DNA of 64,000 bases. Origin: Burkholderia pyrrocinia. Lineage in GTDB: Bacteria > Pseudomonadota > Gammaproteobacteria > Burkholderiales > Burkholderiaceae. The notes below the pieces were generated by a model. That model did not search any database. It was not told the DNA's origin and saw only the letters and a list, made by a program, of their open reading frames with translations. The position numbers were made by a program, and so were the translations under genes. The first letter of the stretch is position 1. Each line of letters begins with the position of its first letter. The stretch is from assembly GCF_018417535.1 (NCBI RefSeq), contig NZ_CP070978.1, forward strand, positions 3,162,001 through 3,226,000, given 5' to 3'. Shown here piece by piece: positions 42,741 through 52,101 of the stretch.

Positions 42741-43481
42741 ATGCCGACCCCATCCGTTCCCGCCGACCAGGACGCCGCCGACTGGCAACGCGCGCTGCGC
42801 GCGTGCGTGGACGCGTTCGACGCGTTCGCGAGCCCGTCCGCGATCGTGTTCTACCGGCTCGACCAGAGCGGCGAACCGGCCGATTTCGAACTGTTCGGGA
42901 TGCCGGAATCGATGCATCGCACCTATGTCGCGCGCTACCGGATGCTCGATCCGCTGCATCCGTCGCGTTGCGCGGCAGGGGAATGCGCGGTCGTCACGCT
43001 CGCTTCCCAATTGCCTGACGAAAGACGCGATGCGTCCGCGTACTGGACCCGCTTCCTGCGGCGCCACGACGTGGCCGACGTCGTCGAGATCTGGCTGCGC
43101 GACGCGGGCCGCACGGTCGGTGCGTTTTCGTTGCTGCGCTTCGGGACGGGTGAGGCGGGCGGCTGCGCGACCGGAAATAGCACGGCAGGCCGGTTCGCGC
43201 CCGGCGAGATCGACGCGCTCGCGCGGCTGCAGCCTGTCGCCGAAGCCGCGCTGAGCCCGCTGCTGCGCGCGCGGCGCGGGATTCACCGGATCGGTTGCGA
43301 AGAGCGGCTGACCTACCGCGAGGAACAGATCGCGCGCCTCGTGCGCGACGGCCGCTCGAACAAGGAGATCGCACGCGATCTCGCGCTCGGGCAACCGACC
43401 ATCAAGACGCACCTGATGCGCATGTATCGCAAGCTCGGCGTGTCGAATCGCACCGAACTGGTCGGGGCGCTGTTCCTGTAA
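42741..43481 (+). CDS. LuxR-family transcriptional regulator
   Basis: 246 residues. The C-terminal HTH (LTYREEQIARLVRDGRSNKEIARDLALGQPTIKTHLMRMYRKLGVSNRTELVGALF) is canonical LuxR/GerE. The N-terminal 150 residues (DWQRALRACVDAFDAFASPSAIVFYRLDQ) do not look like an autoinducer-binding, receiver or PAS domain I can name. It carries copy 1 of the promoter motif shared by the amine genes downstream, so it may be a second regulator of that set. Confidence 0.88.
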   Translation: MPTPSVPADQDAADWQRALRACVDAFDAFASPSAIVFYRLDQSGEPADFELFGMPESMHRTYVARYRMLDPLHPSRCAAGECAVVTLASQLPDERRDASAYWTRFLRRHDVADVVEIWLRDAGRTVGAFSLLRFGTGEAGGCATGNSTAGRFAPGEIDALARLQPVAEAALSPLLRARRGIHRIGCEERLTYREEQIARLVRDGRSNKEIARDLALGQPTIKTHLMRMYRKLGVSNRTELVGALFL

Positions 43482-43532
43482 TTCAGCGGATAATCGCGGT
43501 CCGGACATCGAACCTTTCCCGATCGCGAATTC

Positions 43533-44186
43533 ATGAATACCAAACCGCTGCTGGCCGTGCTGCTCGTCTTGCTGGGTTCCGCCACGGCCTTCGCGCAAGA
43601 GGGCGACCGCGACACCTGCGTCGTGCTGCAACCGACCCGAATGCTGGCAGATGACGTCGGCGGTTATCCAAAGGACGGGTGGCTCGGACTGGCAATGAGC
43701 AGGAACCACTGGAAGCTCGCGCCCGCACGCATTCGGTTCGAACCGGCTCGGCCAGGCGGCGAAGCAGTCGACATCACGTCCGACCTGGAAAAGGCCGTTG
43801 CGCTGTTTCATTGCACGTCGCTCAGGCAGGGCGCGGTCGACGCGGCGAACCTGGCGTTCCCGGCTGGCGGGAGGACGATTGAACCCGGCGTCAAACCCGT
43901 GCGTGTCGGTTTTCACGGCCGCCAGTACGATCTGCGCTACACCGCATCCGGTTCGGTGATTGCCGAAGGCGGCGGCAAGCGGTCGGTCCTGCATGACTTC
44001 GGCGGCAGCATGCCGCCATTCCGCGTGTCCCTGATTTGGGCGGGCGACCTCGATCGCGACGGCCGACCTGACTTCCTGATGGAATTCGAAAGCGGGATCG
44101 GCACGAACGTCTGCCTATTCACGTCGGGTAGCGCCAACAAAAATGAACTGGTCGGAACTGCGGGATGCATGGAAGTCAGCGGCTGA
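43533..44186 (+). CDS. Secreted hypothetical protein
   Basis: 217 residues with a clear signal peptide (MNTKPLLAVLLVLLGSATAFAQ). The mature part is beta-rich and contains DLDRDGRPDFLMEF near residue 172, an EF-hand-like/FG-GAP calcium loop (DxDxDGxxD), and three cysteines. It is 51 bp after the LuxR gene on the same strand. No family name can be given; a periplasmic calcium-binding protein is the furthest the sequence supports. Confidence 0.8.
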   Translation: MNTKPLLAVLLVLLGSATAFAQEGDRDTCVVLQPTRMLADDVGGYPKDGWLGLAMSRNHWKLAPARIRFEPARPGGEAVDITSDLEKAVALFHCTSLRQGAVDAANLAFPAGGRTIEPGVKPVRVGFHGRQYDLRYTASGSVIAEGGGKRSVLHDFGGSMPPFRVSLIWAGDLDRDGRPDFLMEFESGIGTNVCLFTSGSANKNELVGTAGCMEVSG

Positions 44187-44304
44187 CCGCCCATCGGCGC
44201 GGCTGACGATTGACTGAGTAAGCCAACGGGCCGTTCGTTCCCGTCCAGCACGCCCGCCGGCGCCGGATGCCTGTTTCGGCGCACGCCACCATCCCCCCAC
44301 ACGC

Positions 44305-44347
44305 TGCCAATTTGCGCTCACCGAGCGCGATCCCTCGTCGATAGAGT
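44305..44347 (+). promoter_or_regulatory. Shared amine-region promoter motif, copy 2 (aldehyde dehydrogenase)
   Basis: TGCCAATTTGCGCT (44305-44318) is followed by GATAGAGT at 44340-44347; 21 nt separate the two. The start codon of the dehydrogenase is 60 bp further on. The -10-like element is the same as in copy 4 before the porin gene. Confidence 0.65.
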
Positions 44348-44407
44348 GGTACGACGCCCGCGTGCCCACGCGCACGCGGTCCAGCCACGACAATCATCGA
44401 GACGCCC

Positions 44408-45910
44408 ATGAGCACCACGAACTTCGTCGCTGTCAGCGACACCGTGCGCACCTTCGTTGCGCGCGATTTCGGCCTCTTCATCGACGGCGAAATGCAGCCC
44501 GCACACGCGGCTGCGCGGCTCGACGTGTACGACCCCGCGACGGGCGAGCGGCTCGCGACGGTCGCGGACGCCGACGAGCACGACGTCGATCGCGCGGTCG
44601 CCAGCGCGAAGCACGCGTTCGATACGCGCGTATGGAGCGGCCTGCGCCCGGCCGACCGCGAACGCATCCTGCTGAAACTCGCCGACCTGATCGAACGCGA
44701 CGCCGAAACGCTCGCGCAGCTCGAAACGCTGAACCAGGGCAAGTCGATCCACGTGTCGCGCGCGATCGAGGTCGGCGCGAGCGTCGAATACGTGCGCTAC
44801 ATGGCCGGCTGGGCGACCAAGATCACCGGCCAGACGCTCGACGTGTCGATCCCGTTCCCGCCAGGCACGCGCTATACGGCCTATACGCGCAAGGAGCCCG
44901 TCGGCGTGGTCGCCGCGATCGTGCCGTGGAATTTCCCGCTGATGATCGCGGTGTGGAAGCTGATTCCCGCGCTCGCAGCCGGCTGCACGATCGTGCTGAA
45001 GCCGTCGCCGGAAACGCCGCTCACCGCGCTGCGCCTCGCCGAGCTTGCGCGCGAAGCTGGCGTGCCGCCCGGCGCGTTCAACGTCGTTACGGGTGGACGC
45101 ACGTGCGGCGCCGCGCTCGCGAGCCATCCGTCGATCGCAAAGATCTCGTTCACGGGTTCGACCGCGACCGGCAAGCTGGTCGGCGCGGCGGCCGTGCAGA
45201 ACATGACGCGCTTCTCGCTCGAGCTCGGCGGCAAGAACCCGGTCGTGATGCTCGACGACGTCGACGTCGCGCAGGCGCTCGACGGCGTCGCCGCCGGCGC
45301 GTTCTTCAACCAGGGGCAGGTGTGCGCGGCCGCGTCGCGCATCTATGTGCATCGCAGCAAGTTCGCGCAGCTCGCGGACGGCCTCGCGGGCGTCGCGCAG
45401 TCGATGAAGCTCGGCGCGGGCCTCGACACGACCGCGCAGATCAACCCGCTCGTCTCCGCACACCATCGCGACAAGGTCGTCCAGCACATCGAAGGCGCGC
45501 GCCGCGCCGGCCTCACCTTCCTCGCGGGCGGCACGCCGGCCGACGACCTGCCCGGCTATTTCGTGAAGCCGGCCGTGATCGCCGATCCGCATCCGGACAG
45601 CGCGATCGTGCGCGACGAGGTGTTCGGCCCGGTGATCGTCGTCGTGCCGTTCGACGACGCGGCCGACGCCGTGCGCCTCGCGAACGCGTCGCCATACGGC
45701 CTCGCCGCGAGCATCTGGAGCAACGACCTGAAGCGCGTGATGAACCTCGTGCCGCAGATCGAGGCCGGCACCGTGTGGGTGAACTGCCATATCCCGCTCG
45801 ACCCGTCGATGCCGTTCGGCGGCTACAAGCAATCGGGCATCGGCCGCGAGTTCGGCCAGTACGCGATCGAAGGCTTCACCGAAACCAAATCCGTCTGCAT
45901 CGCGCACTGA
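44408..45910 (+). CDS. Aldehyde dehydrogenase (phenylacetaldehyde/aminoaldehyde type)
   Basis: 500-residue NAD-dependent dehydrogenase of the common ALDH fold. The general base Glu272 lies in ELGGKNP and the nucleophile Cys306 in NQGQVCAA, with the usual 34-residue spacing; PWNFPL near residue 175 and FTGSTATGK near 250 complete the signature. The sequence is close to phenylacetaldehyde/gamma-aminobutyraldehyde dehydrogenases. With the transaminase 62 bp downstream it should oxidise the aldehyde left after amino transfer from an amine. No promoter lies between the two, so they share copy 2 of the promoter motif. Confidence 0.92.
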   Translation: MSTTNFVAVSDTVRTFVARDFGLFIDGEMQPAHAAARLDVYDPATGERLATVADADEHDVDRAVASAKHAFDTRVWSGLRPADRERILLKLADLIERDAETLAQLETLNQGKSIHVSRAIEVGASVEYVRYMAGWATKITGQTLDVSIPFPPGTRYTAYTRKEPVGVVAAIVPWNFPLMIAVWKLIPALAAGCTIVLKPSPETPLTALRLAELAREAGVPPGAFNVVTGGRTCGAALASHPSIAKISFTGSTATGKLVGAAAVQNMTRFSLELGGKNPVVMLDDVDVAQALDGVAAGAFFNQGQVCAAASRIYVHRSKFAQLADGLAGVAQSMKLGAGLDTTAQINPLVSAHHRDKVVQHIEGARRAGLTFLAGGTPADDLPGYFVKPAVIADPHPDSAIVRDEVFGPVIVVVPFDDAADAVRLANASPYGLAASIWSNDLKRVMNLVPQIEAGTVWVNCHIPLDPSMPFGGYKQSGIGREFGQYAIEGFTETKSVCIAH

Positions 45911-45972
45911 CGCGCGGCGCGAACCTCGAACCCGAACGACCTAGTTCAAACGATCCGACAGTGGAGACTGCA

Positions 45973-47313
45973 ATGAGCTACAACGAAGCGAAATTCTGGC
46001 ACCCGATGGTGCACCCGAACGAAATGAAGCAGCGCAAGCCGATCCGCATCGTGCGCGGCGACGGCTGCTACGTGTTCGACGAAGAGGGCCGCAAGCTCGT
46101 CGACGGCGTTGCGGGCCTGTGGAACGTGAACGTCGGCCACAACCGCAAGGAAGTGAAGGACGCGATCGTGCGCCAGCTCGACGAGCTCGAATACTTCCAG
46201 CTGTTCGACGGGATCTCGCACCCGCGCGCGGAGGAGTTGTCGAAGAAGGTGATCGACATGCTCGAGCCTGAAGGGATGCGCCGCGTGCTGTACAGCTCGG
46301 GCGGTTCCGACTCGATCGAGACCGCGCTGAAGATCGCGCGCCAGTACTGGAAGGTGCGCGGCCAGGCCGATCGCACGAAGTTCATCTCGCTGAAGCAGGG
46401 CTATCACGGCACGCACTTCGGCGGCGCATCGGTGAACGGCAACACGGTGTTCCGCCGCAACTACGAGCCGAACCTGCCCGGCTGCTTCCACGTCGAGACG
46501 CCGTGGCTGTACCGCAACCCGTTCACGCAGGATCCGGAGGAACTCGGCCGGATCTGCGCGGAAATGCTCGAGCGCGAGATCCAGTTCCAGAGCCCCGACA
46601 CGGTCGCCGCGTTCATCGCGGAGCCGATCCAGGGCGCGGGCGGCGTGATCGTGCCGCCGGCCAACTACTGGCCGCTCGTGCGCGAGGTGTGCGACCGATA
46701 CGGCGTGCTGCTGATCGCCGACGAAGTCGTGACGGGCTTCGGCCGCAGCGGCAGCATGTTCGGCAGCCGCGGCTGGGGCGTGCGCCCGGACATCATGTGT
46801 CTCGCGAAGGGGATCTCGTCGGGCTACGTGCCGCTCGGCGCGACGGTCGTGAACGCGCGGATCGAGGACGCGTTCGCCGCGAATGCGGACTTCGGCGGCG
46901 CGATCATGCACGGCTACACGTATGCGGGCCACCCGGTCGCGTGCGCGGCCGCGATCGCGAGCCTCGACATCGTCGTGAAGGAAGACCTGCCGGCGAACGC
47001 GGCGAAGCAGGGCGCGTATCTGCTCGAAGCGCTGCAGCCGTTCGCGGAACGCTTCGCATCAGTCGGCGAAGTGCGCGGCAAGGGGCTGATGCTCGCGCTC
47101 GACCTCGTCGCGAACAAGGCGACGCGCGAGCCGATCGACCCGCTGTCCGGCTATGCGAACGCGGTCGCGGAAGTCGCGCGCGAGAACGGCGTGCTGGTGC
47201 GACCGGTCGGCACGAAGATCATCCTGTCGCCGCCTCTCGTGATCCAGCGCGAGCAGCTCGACCGGATCGTCGACGCGCTCGCGGCGGGCTTCGAGGTCGT
47301 GCCGTTCGCGTGA
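45973..47313 (+). CDS. Class III aminotransferase (omega-amine:pyruvate type)
   Basis: 446-residue PLP enzyme. SSGGSDSIETALKIARQYW binds the phosphate, YHGTHFGGASVNG follows, DEVVTGFGRSG gives the conserved Asp, and Lys279 in LAKGISSGY forms the Schiff base. The start MSYNEAKFWHPMVHPNEMKQRKPI resembles putrescine/beta-alanine:pyruvate transaminases (SpuC-like). It converts a primary amine to an aldehyde, which the upstream dehydrogenase would oxidise. GGAG lies 7 nt before the ATG. The amine itself is not determined. Confidence 0.9.
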   Translation: MSYNEAKFWHPMVHPNEMKQRKPIRIVRGDGCYVFDEEGRKLVDGVAGLWNVNVGHNRKEVKDAIVRQLDELEYFQLFDGISHPRAEELSKKVIDMLEPEGMRRVLYSSGGSDSIETALKIARQYWKVRGQADRTKFISLKQGYHGTHFGGASVNGNTVFRRNYEPNLPGCFHVETPWLYRNPFTQDPEELGRICAEMLEREIQFQSPDTVAAFIAEPIQGAGGVIVPPANYWPLVREVCDRYGVLLIADEVVTGFGRSGSMFGSRGWGVRPDIMCLAKGISSGYVPLGATVVNARIEDAFAANADFGGAIMHGYTYAGHPVACAAAIASLDIVVKEDLPANAAKQGAYLLEALQPFAERFASVGEVRGKGLMLALDLVANKATREPIDPLSGYANAVAEVARENGVLVRPVGTKIILSPPLVIQREQLDRIVDALAAGFEVVPFA

Positions 47314-47376
47314 CGGCTTGACGGCGTGATCGCGTGACCGCAAACCGGTGGCGGGCGGCCTGGCCACCGCCGCCGG

Positions 47377-47421
47377 TTTGCCGATTTGCGCTATGACCGG
47401 ATTATTTTGCCTGCGTATTTT
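47377..47421 (+). promoter_or_regulatory. Shared amine-region promoter motif, copy 3 (APC permease)
   Basis: TTTGCCGATTTGCGCT (47377-47392) is followed by CGTATTTT at 47414-47421, 21 nt later, and the permease start lies at 47504. The core is identical to copies 1, 2 and 4 except for one or two bases. Confidence 0.65.
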
Positions 47422-47503
47422 CTCGACATCGGATCAAGGTGTGATCGACAGGGGGCCCCGGTGCGAAAGCGCGGGTTCAGGTCAACAAAGGAAGGAGACA
47501 AAG

Positions 47504-49006
47504 ATGTCGGGATGGTCGGGAGTTACCGGCGCCGCGGGCGATACGTCCGCCGGCACGCCGGCCGAAGCGGGCGGCGGCACGGCGCTGAAGGCGGGTGCGG
47601 TCGGCTTTCCGACCGCGCTGGCGAGCGCCGTCGGCCTCATCATGGCAAGCCCGGTGATCCTCACCGCGACGTCGGGCTTCGGGATGGGCGGCTGGGCGTT
47701 CGCGGTCGCGATGATCATCGCGTTCGTGATGATGCAGGCGCAGGCGACCACGTTCTCCGAAGCCGCCGCGATGCTGCCGACGGCCGGCTCGGTTTACGAT
47801 TACCTGTCGTCCGGGCTGGGCCGCTTCTGGGCGATCACCGGCACGATCTCCGCGTATTTCCTCGTGCACGTGTTCGCCGGCACGGCCGAGACGATCCTGA
47901 GCGGCATCATGGCGCTCGTCAATTTCGAATCGCTGAACGCCGCGTTCGAGAAGCACAACAGTTCCTGGCTCGTCGGCGTCGGCCTCGTGGTCACGTTCGC
48001 GATCACCAACATCGTCGGCATCAAGGTGTTCAGCAAGCTCGAGATCGTGCTGACGGCCGGCATGTGGCTGTCGCTGATGATCTTCGGGATCCTCGGGCTC
48101 GCGGCCGCGCCGGCCGTGCACCTCGACGGCTGGTTCGGCGGCTCGGAAGTCGGCACGTCGGTGCCGGCCGTGCTGTCGCTGGTCGGGATGGCGATGTTCA
48201 TGTTCGTCGGCTGCGAGTTCGTCACGCCGCTCGCGCCGGAAATGAAGGCGCCGGGCCGCACGATCCCGCGCGCGATGACGATCGGCCTCGTCGGCGTCGC
48301 GATCTGCATGTTCCTGTACGGCGCCGCGATCCGCCGCCAGGTCGCGAACGTGCCCGTGAGCCCCGACGGCCTCACGCACCTGCTCGACACGCCGGGCGCG
48401 ATTCCCGCGTTCGCGCTGCAGGTGCTCGGCCCGTTCGGCCGCATCTGGTTCGGCATCGCGTTCCTGTTCGCGGGCGCCGCGACGATCAACACGCTGATGG
48501 CCGGGCTGCCGCGCATCCTGTACGGGATGGCGATCGACGGCGCGCTGCCGCGCTGCTTCGCGTACCTTCATCCGCGCTTCAAGACGCCCGTGGTCGGGAT
48601 CGTCGCGGCGGCCGTCGTGCCGATCTTCCATGCGTGGCTGATCAACGGCAATCTCGACAGCATCCTGCACCTCGTGCTCGCCGCGACCTGCGCGTGGGGC
48701 ACCGCGTACCTGCTCGTCACCGCGTCGGTCGTGATGCTGCGCATTCGCCGCCCGGACCTGCCGCGCCCGTACCGCTCGCCGCTGTTTCCGCTGCCGCAGA
48801 TCGTGTCGAGCGTCGGCATCGTGCTCGCGATCTGGTACATCACGCCGCCCGGCATGAACCCGCGCGACATCTACGTGCCGTTCGGCGCGATGCTCGGGCT
48901 CACCGCGCTGTACGCGCTGTTCTGGACGCTCGTCGTGCAGCGCCGGCATCCGTTCAAGCCGGTGCCGGTCGAGGAAGTGCTGCGCAACGAGCACGTCGCG
49001 TCGTGA
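47504..49006 (+). CDS. APC-family amino acid/amine permease
   Basis: 500-residue importer with about 12 hydrophobic helices starting near residue 38 (FPTALASAVGLIMASPVILTATS). PTAGSVYDYLSSGLGRFWAIT near residue 92 and EMKAPGRTIPRAM near 250 are typical of the amino acid-polyamine-organocation superfamily. GGAAGGAG lies about 8 nt before the ATG at 47504. It should bring in the amine metabolised by the transaminase/dehydrogenase pair. Its stop overlaps the next gene by 4 bp. Confidence 0.92.
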   Translation: MSGWSGVTGAAGDTSAGTPAEAGGGTALKAGAVGFPTALASAVGLIMASPVILTATSGFGMGGWAFAVAMIIAFVMMQAQATTFSEAAAMLPTAGSVYDYLSSGLGRFWAITGTISAYFLVHVFAGTAETILSGIMALVNFESLNAAFEKHNSSWLVGVGLVVTFAITNIVGIKVFSKLEIVLTAGMWLSLMIFGILGLAAAPAVHLDGWFGGSEVGTSVPAVLSLVGMAMFMFVGCEFVTPLAPEMKAPGRTIPRAMTIGLVGVAICMFLYGAAIRRQVANVPVSPDGLTHLLDTPGAIPAFALQVLGPFGRIWFGIAFLFAGAATINTLMAGLPRILYGMAIDGALPRCFAYLHPRFKTPVVGIVAAAVVPIFHAWLINGNLDSILHLVLAATCAWGTAYLLVTASVVMLRIRRPDLPRPYRSPLFPLPQIVSSVGIVLAIWYITPPGMNPRDIYVPFGAMLGLTALYALFWTLVVQRRHPFKPVPVEEVLRNEHVAS

Positions 49007-49590
49007 AGGCCGCGCTCGCCCGGTGGCGCGCGGCGCCCGATGCGCCGCCGCCCGGCCATCGGCCCGGCGCGATCGGCGCGCGCGTGCTCGCCGACCTGCA
49101 TGCCGCGCGCGACGCCGACGGTGCCGGCAGTCCGATGGCGCGGCTGCCGAACGGCGTGCGCGTGAGCGTCGAGGAGCGCGTCGAGCGCCAGTTCCTGATG
49201 CATACGGTCAGCGTGAAGGTGGCGACGACCGTACGCGGCCCGGCCGCACAGGGTAGCGCCCGTGTGCGGCAAACCGGCTGGCTGCGCCGCACCGGCATCG
49301 ATGCGGTGCCCGCGCCGGGATGCGACCCCGGATTCGTCGATACGGTGACGGCGCTGGTCGCCGAGCCGTCGCTGGCCGACGCGCTGCGGCCGTTGCACCT
49401 GTCCGACTGCGCGATCGATGCGCGCGATGGCCGCTGGACGCTCGCGATCGTGCCGTTCGGCGGCAGCGAGGTCGTGAACCGGATGCCGTCGTTTCGCCGC
49501 TATGTCCGGCTGACCGGCGAGCAGGCGGACGCGCTGTCGGCGGCCTGTCTTGCGTTCGAAACCGCACTACGCAGAATTTTGCGCGCGTAA
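49003..49590 (+). CDS. Hypothetical protein (possibly DUF3156)
   Basis: 195 residues from a GTG overlapping the permease stop (GTGA). Recognisable blocks are RVSVEERVERQFLMHTVSVKVATTVRG and AIDARDGRWTLAIVPFGGSEVVNRMPSFRRYVRLT. I associate this with DUF3156, a proteobacterial family found beside APC permeases, but from memory only. It has no signal peptide, membrane segment or catalytic motif I can name. Translational coupling says it works with the permease or its substrate. Confidence 0.72.
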   Translation: MKAALARWRAAPDAPPPGHRPGAIGARVLADLHAARDADGAGSPMARLPNGVRVSVEERVERQFLMHTVSVKVATTVRGPAAQGSARVRQTGWLRRTGIDAVPAPGCDPGFVDTVTALVAEPSLADALRPLHLSDCAIDARDGRWTLAIVPFGGSEVVNRMPSFRRYVRLTGEQADALSAACLAFETALRRILRA

Positions 49591-49656
49591 GCTGTGGCGT
49601 TGCGGCCGGGCGAACGCGCGGGCCGCCCAGGGATCAGGGTTTTACCGGAGGCGCCG

Positions 49657-50595
49657 ATGTTGTTCCAGTCACGCTCGCACGAAGACGTACACGATCACGG
49701 GCTCGCGATCGCGGGCTGGCATCAGGTCTACCGCCAGATGACGCCGGGCCGCTTCAGGGGCACGGTCACGCAGGTGCTGTACGACGATTTCCATTTCTTC
49801 CGCGAAACGACCAACCGGCGCGTCGCGCAAACCGGGCTCGCGCCGGCCGGGCGCACGTCGCTCGCGGTGCCGCTGTCCGTGCCGCTCGCGGGCACGTTCC
49901 AGGGCCAGCCGGTCGACGGCTATGCGCTGCTCGCGCTGCGTGCCGGCGAGGATTTCGAGTTCCACACGCCGGAGGGGATGGGGCTCGTCGGAATCAGCGC
50001 GGCGTCGGACATGGTCGACGAGCTGTGCGAGGCCGAATTCGGTACGGCCGGCGCGCGCAAGCTGCGGCATGTGACGCGGCTGTCCGACGCGCAGGGCGTC
50101 GCACTCGGCGTGCGGCTGTCGGCGCTGATCGACGATGCGCAGCGCAACCCGGGCCACCTCGAATACGCGGCCACCCGCAAGATGTTCCGCGACGCGATGC
50201 TCGGCATGTTCCTCGATGCGCTCGAACAGGGCATCGGCGTCGAGCGCCGCGACATCACGCACGCCACCTACAGCGACATCGTGAGCCGCTGCGAGAAGCA
50301 TCTGCGCGACCGGCCCGAAGAACCCGTCACCGTGCTCGAACTGTGCCGCGCGCTGCGCTGCAGCCGCCGCACGCTGCAAACCAGCTTTCAACGCGTTGCC
50401 GACGTCACGCCGGTCGGTTATCTGCGCACGATCCGGCTGAACGCGGTGCGGCGCATGCTGCGCACGACGTCGGTACAGCAGCTCGGCGTCGGCGAGGCCG
50501 CCGCGAGCTGGGGTTTTACGCATCTCGGTTATTTCGCGCGCGAGTATCGCGACCTGTTCGGCGAGCTGCCTTCGCAGACGACGCGTCCGGCATGA
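49657..50595 (+). CDS. EutR/FeaR-like AraC-family regulator
   Basis: 312 residues. The C-terminal AraC HTH (VTVLELCRALRCSRRTLQTSFQRVADVTPVGYLRTIRLNAVRRML, about 225-300) is closest in my reading to EutR. The N-terminal 200 residues (HDHGLAIAGWHQVYRQMTPGRFRGTV) form a sensor of the same group. GGAGG lies about 5 nt before the ATG. Its position after the permease and before the porin makes it the prime candidate for the motif shared by four promoters in this region, which are upstream of -10 elements as expected for a class II activator. Confidence 0.88.
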   Translation: MLFQSRSHEDVHDHGLAIAGWHQVYRQMTPGRFRGTVTQVLYDDFHFFRETTNRRVAQTGLAPAGRTSLAVPLSVPLAGTFQGQPVDGYALLALRAGEDFEFHTPEGMGLVGISAASDMVDELCEAEFGTAGARKLRHVTRLSDAQGVALGVRLSALIDDAQRNPGHLEYAATRKMFRDAMLGMFLDALEQGIGVERRDITHATYSDIVSRCEKHLRDRPEEPVTVLELCRALRCSRRTLQTSFQRVADVTPVGYLRTIRLNAVRRMLRTTSVQQLGVGEAAASWGFTHLGYFAREYRDLFGELPSQTTRPA

Positions 50596-50654
50596 CGCAC
50601 GCGCGGTGTGTGCGGCGCCGCAGGGAAGCGTCGCGGCACGCATCCGTCACACCA

Positions 50655-50703
50655 TTTGCCGATTTGCGATAGAGGTCCTGAATTTTCGCTGGATAGAGTC
50701 CTG
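50655..50703 (+). promoter_or_regulatory. Shared amine-region promoter motif, copy 4 (porin)
   Basis: TTTGCCGATTTGCGAT (50655-50670) is followed 21 nt later by GATAGAGT (50692-50699), the porin start being at 50766. The interval also contains a direct repeat: GATAGAGGTCCTG (50668-50680) and GATAGAGTCCTG (50692-50703). Confidence 0.65.
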
Positions 50704-50765
50704 TCACTCATATCGACAACTTCATTGATTTGCACTGCGAATCGATGACAACAGAGGGACGGGAC

Positions 50766-51974
50766 ATGAAGATCGGACGACGACTGGCCGCAGCCGCGGC
50801 CACGCTGGGTTGCATGCATGCACACGCGCAGACTTCGGGCAGCGTGACGCTGTACGGCACCGTGGATACCGGCATCATCTACTCGACGAACCAGCAGTTC
50901 ACGCGCGCCGACGGCAGCACGGGCGGCGGCCATGCGTGGCAGATGGGCGGCGGCAACCTCGTGCCGTCCCGCTTCGGTTTCCAGGGCGCCGAACCGCTCG
51001 GCGGTGGCCTGAGCGCGGTGTTCACGCTCGAACAGCAGTTCCTGTCCGCGAACGGACAGGTGCTGCAGGGCGGGACCGCATTCAGCCGGCAGGCGTGGGT
51101 CGGGCTGCGCCAGGACGGGATCGGCACGCTCGGCCTCGGCCGGCAATACGACTCGTACACCGACATGCTCGGCGCCTATGCGTCGAGCAACAACTGGGCG
51201 ACGCCGTACGGCTCGCATCTCGGCGATGTCGACAACCTGAACGCCGCGTTCAACTTCAACAATGCGGTGAAGTTCACCAGCGACGATTTCCACGGCCTCA
51301 CGTTCGGCGGCACGTTCAGCTTCGGCGGGCAGGCCGGCGACTTTTCCGCGAAGCGCGGCTATGCGCTCGCCGTGACCTACAATCGCGCGCCCGTCGCGTT
51401 TTCGGTCGGCTACCTGAACCTGCGGCAGCCGCTCGACGCGGCGCTCGGCGGTGCGAGCGGCTACATCGGCGATTTCGCGTGCAGCAACCCGGGCGCGATG
51501 TACTGCCTGCTGCAGGAAGCGCGCTCGATGCGTGCGTTCGGCGCGGGCGGCTCGGTGGCGCTCGGTGCAGCGACGATCGCGCTGACCTATACGCACACGC
51601 GCCTCGACGACAGCCAATATTTCTCGACGAGTACGCAGCCGCGCACGCAGGCGTTCACGTTCGACATCGGCGAGCTGAACGTCACGTACATGTTCACGCC
51701 CGCGCTGCAGGGCGGCGTCGCGTACATCTTCAACGCCGCGCATACCGACGGGCGCGGCACGACGCGTTTCCACCAGGTGAACGTCGGCACGAACTACAGC
51801 CTGTCGAAGCGCACGGCGCTGTACGCGGTCGCGATCGGCCAGATCGCGAGCGGCACGGGGCTCGGCACCGATGCGAACGGCAACGCGGTGAACTACGCGC
51901 AGATCCCGGTGCTCGCGAACAGCAACTCGAGCCGGCAACTGGCGGTGATGGCCGGGATCCGCGTGAACTTCTGA
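50766..51974 (+). CDS. Gram-negative porin (Porin_4 type)
   Basis: 402-residue outer-membrane porin. The signal peptide MKIGRRLAAAAATLGCMHAHAQ precedes SGSVTLYGTVDTGIIY, the standard first strand of Burkholderia porins; the protein ends RQLAVMAGIRVNF with a terminal Phe. The plug/eyelet region contains GGLSAVFTLEQQF and RQAWVGLRQDGIGTL. It shares the regulatory motif of the amine genes and is probably the entry route for the amine. Confidence 0.93.
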   Translation: MKIGRRLAAAAATLGCMHAHAQTSGSVTLYGTVDTGIIYSTNQQFTRADGSTGGGHAWQMGGGNLVPSRFGFQGAEPLGGGLSAVFTLEQQFLSANGQVLQGGTAFSRQAWVGLRQDGIGTLGLGRQYDSYTDMLGAYASSNNWATPYGSHLGDVDNLNAAFNFNNAVKFTSDDFHGLTFGGTFSFGGQAGDFSAKRGYALAVTYNRAPVAFSVGYLNLRQPLDAALGGASGYIGDFACSNPGAMYCLLQEARSMRAFGAGGSVALGAATIALTYTHTRLDDSQYFSTSTQPRTQAFTFDIGELNVTYMFTPALQGGVAYIFNAAHTDGRGTTRFHQVNVGTNYSLSKRTALYAVAIGQIASGTGLGTDANGNAVNYAQIPVLANSNSSRQLAVMAGIRVNF

Positions 51975-52101
51975 CGGGGCCGGGGCGGTCAGGCGGGCGG
52001 GGCGGCCGGGCACGGCGGCTGCCTCTTCCGTCGCGTGCCATAAATTCTTAACGATCGGCGTGAACAATGGCGTTCGCTTCAGGCGGCCGGAAGCGTCGCC
52101 C

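Noticed and set aside
42543..42753. Minus-strand proline-valine-glutamine repeat protein across the nonamer repeat
   Set aside because: No start with a ribosome site and no coding character outside the repeat; it would overlap the LuxR gene start.
44362..47313. A 983-codon fusion ending in the aminotransferase
   Set aside because: The first half is a shadow of the aldehyde dehydrogenase in another frame. The aminotransferase has its own ATG and ribosome site at 45973.
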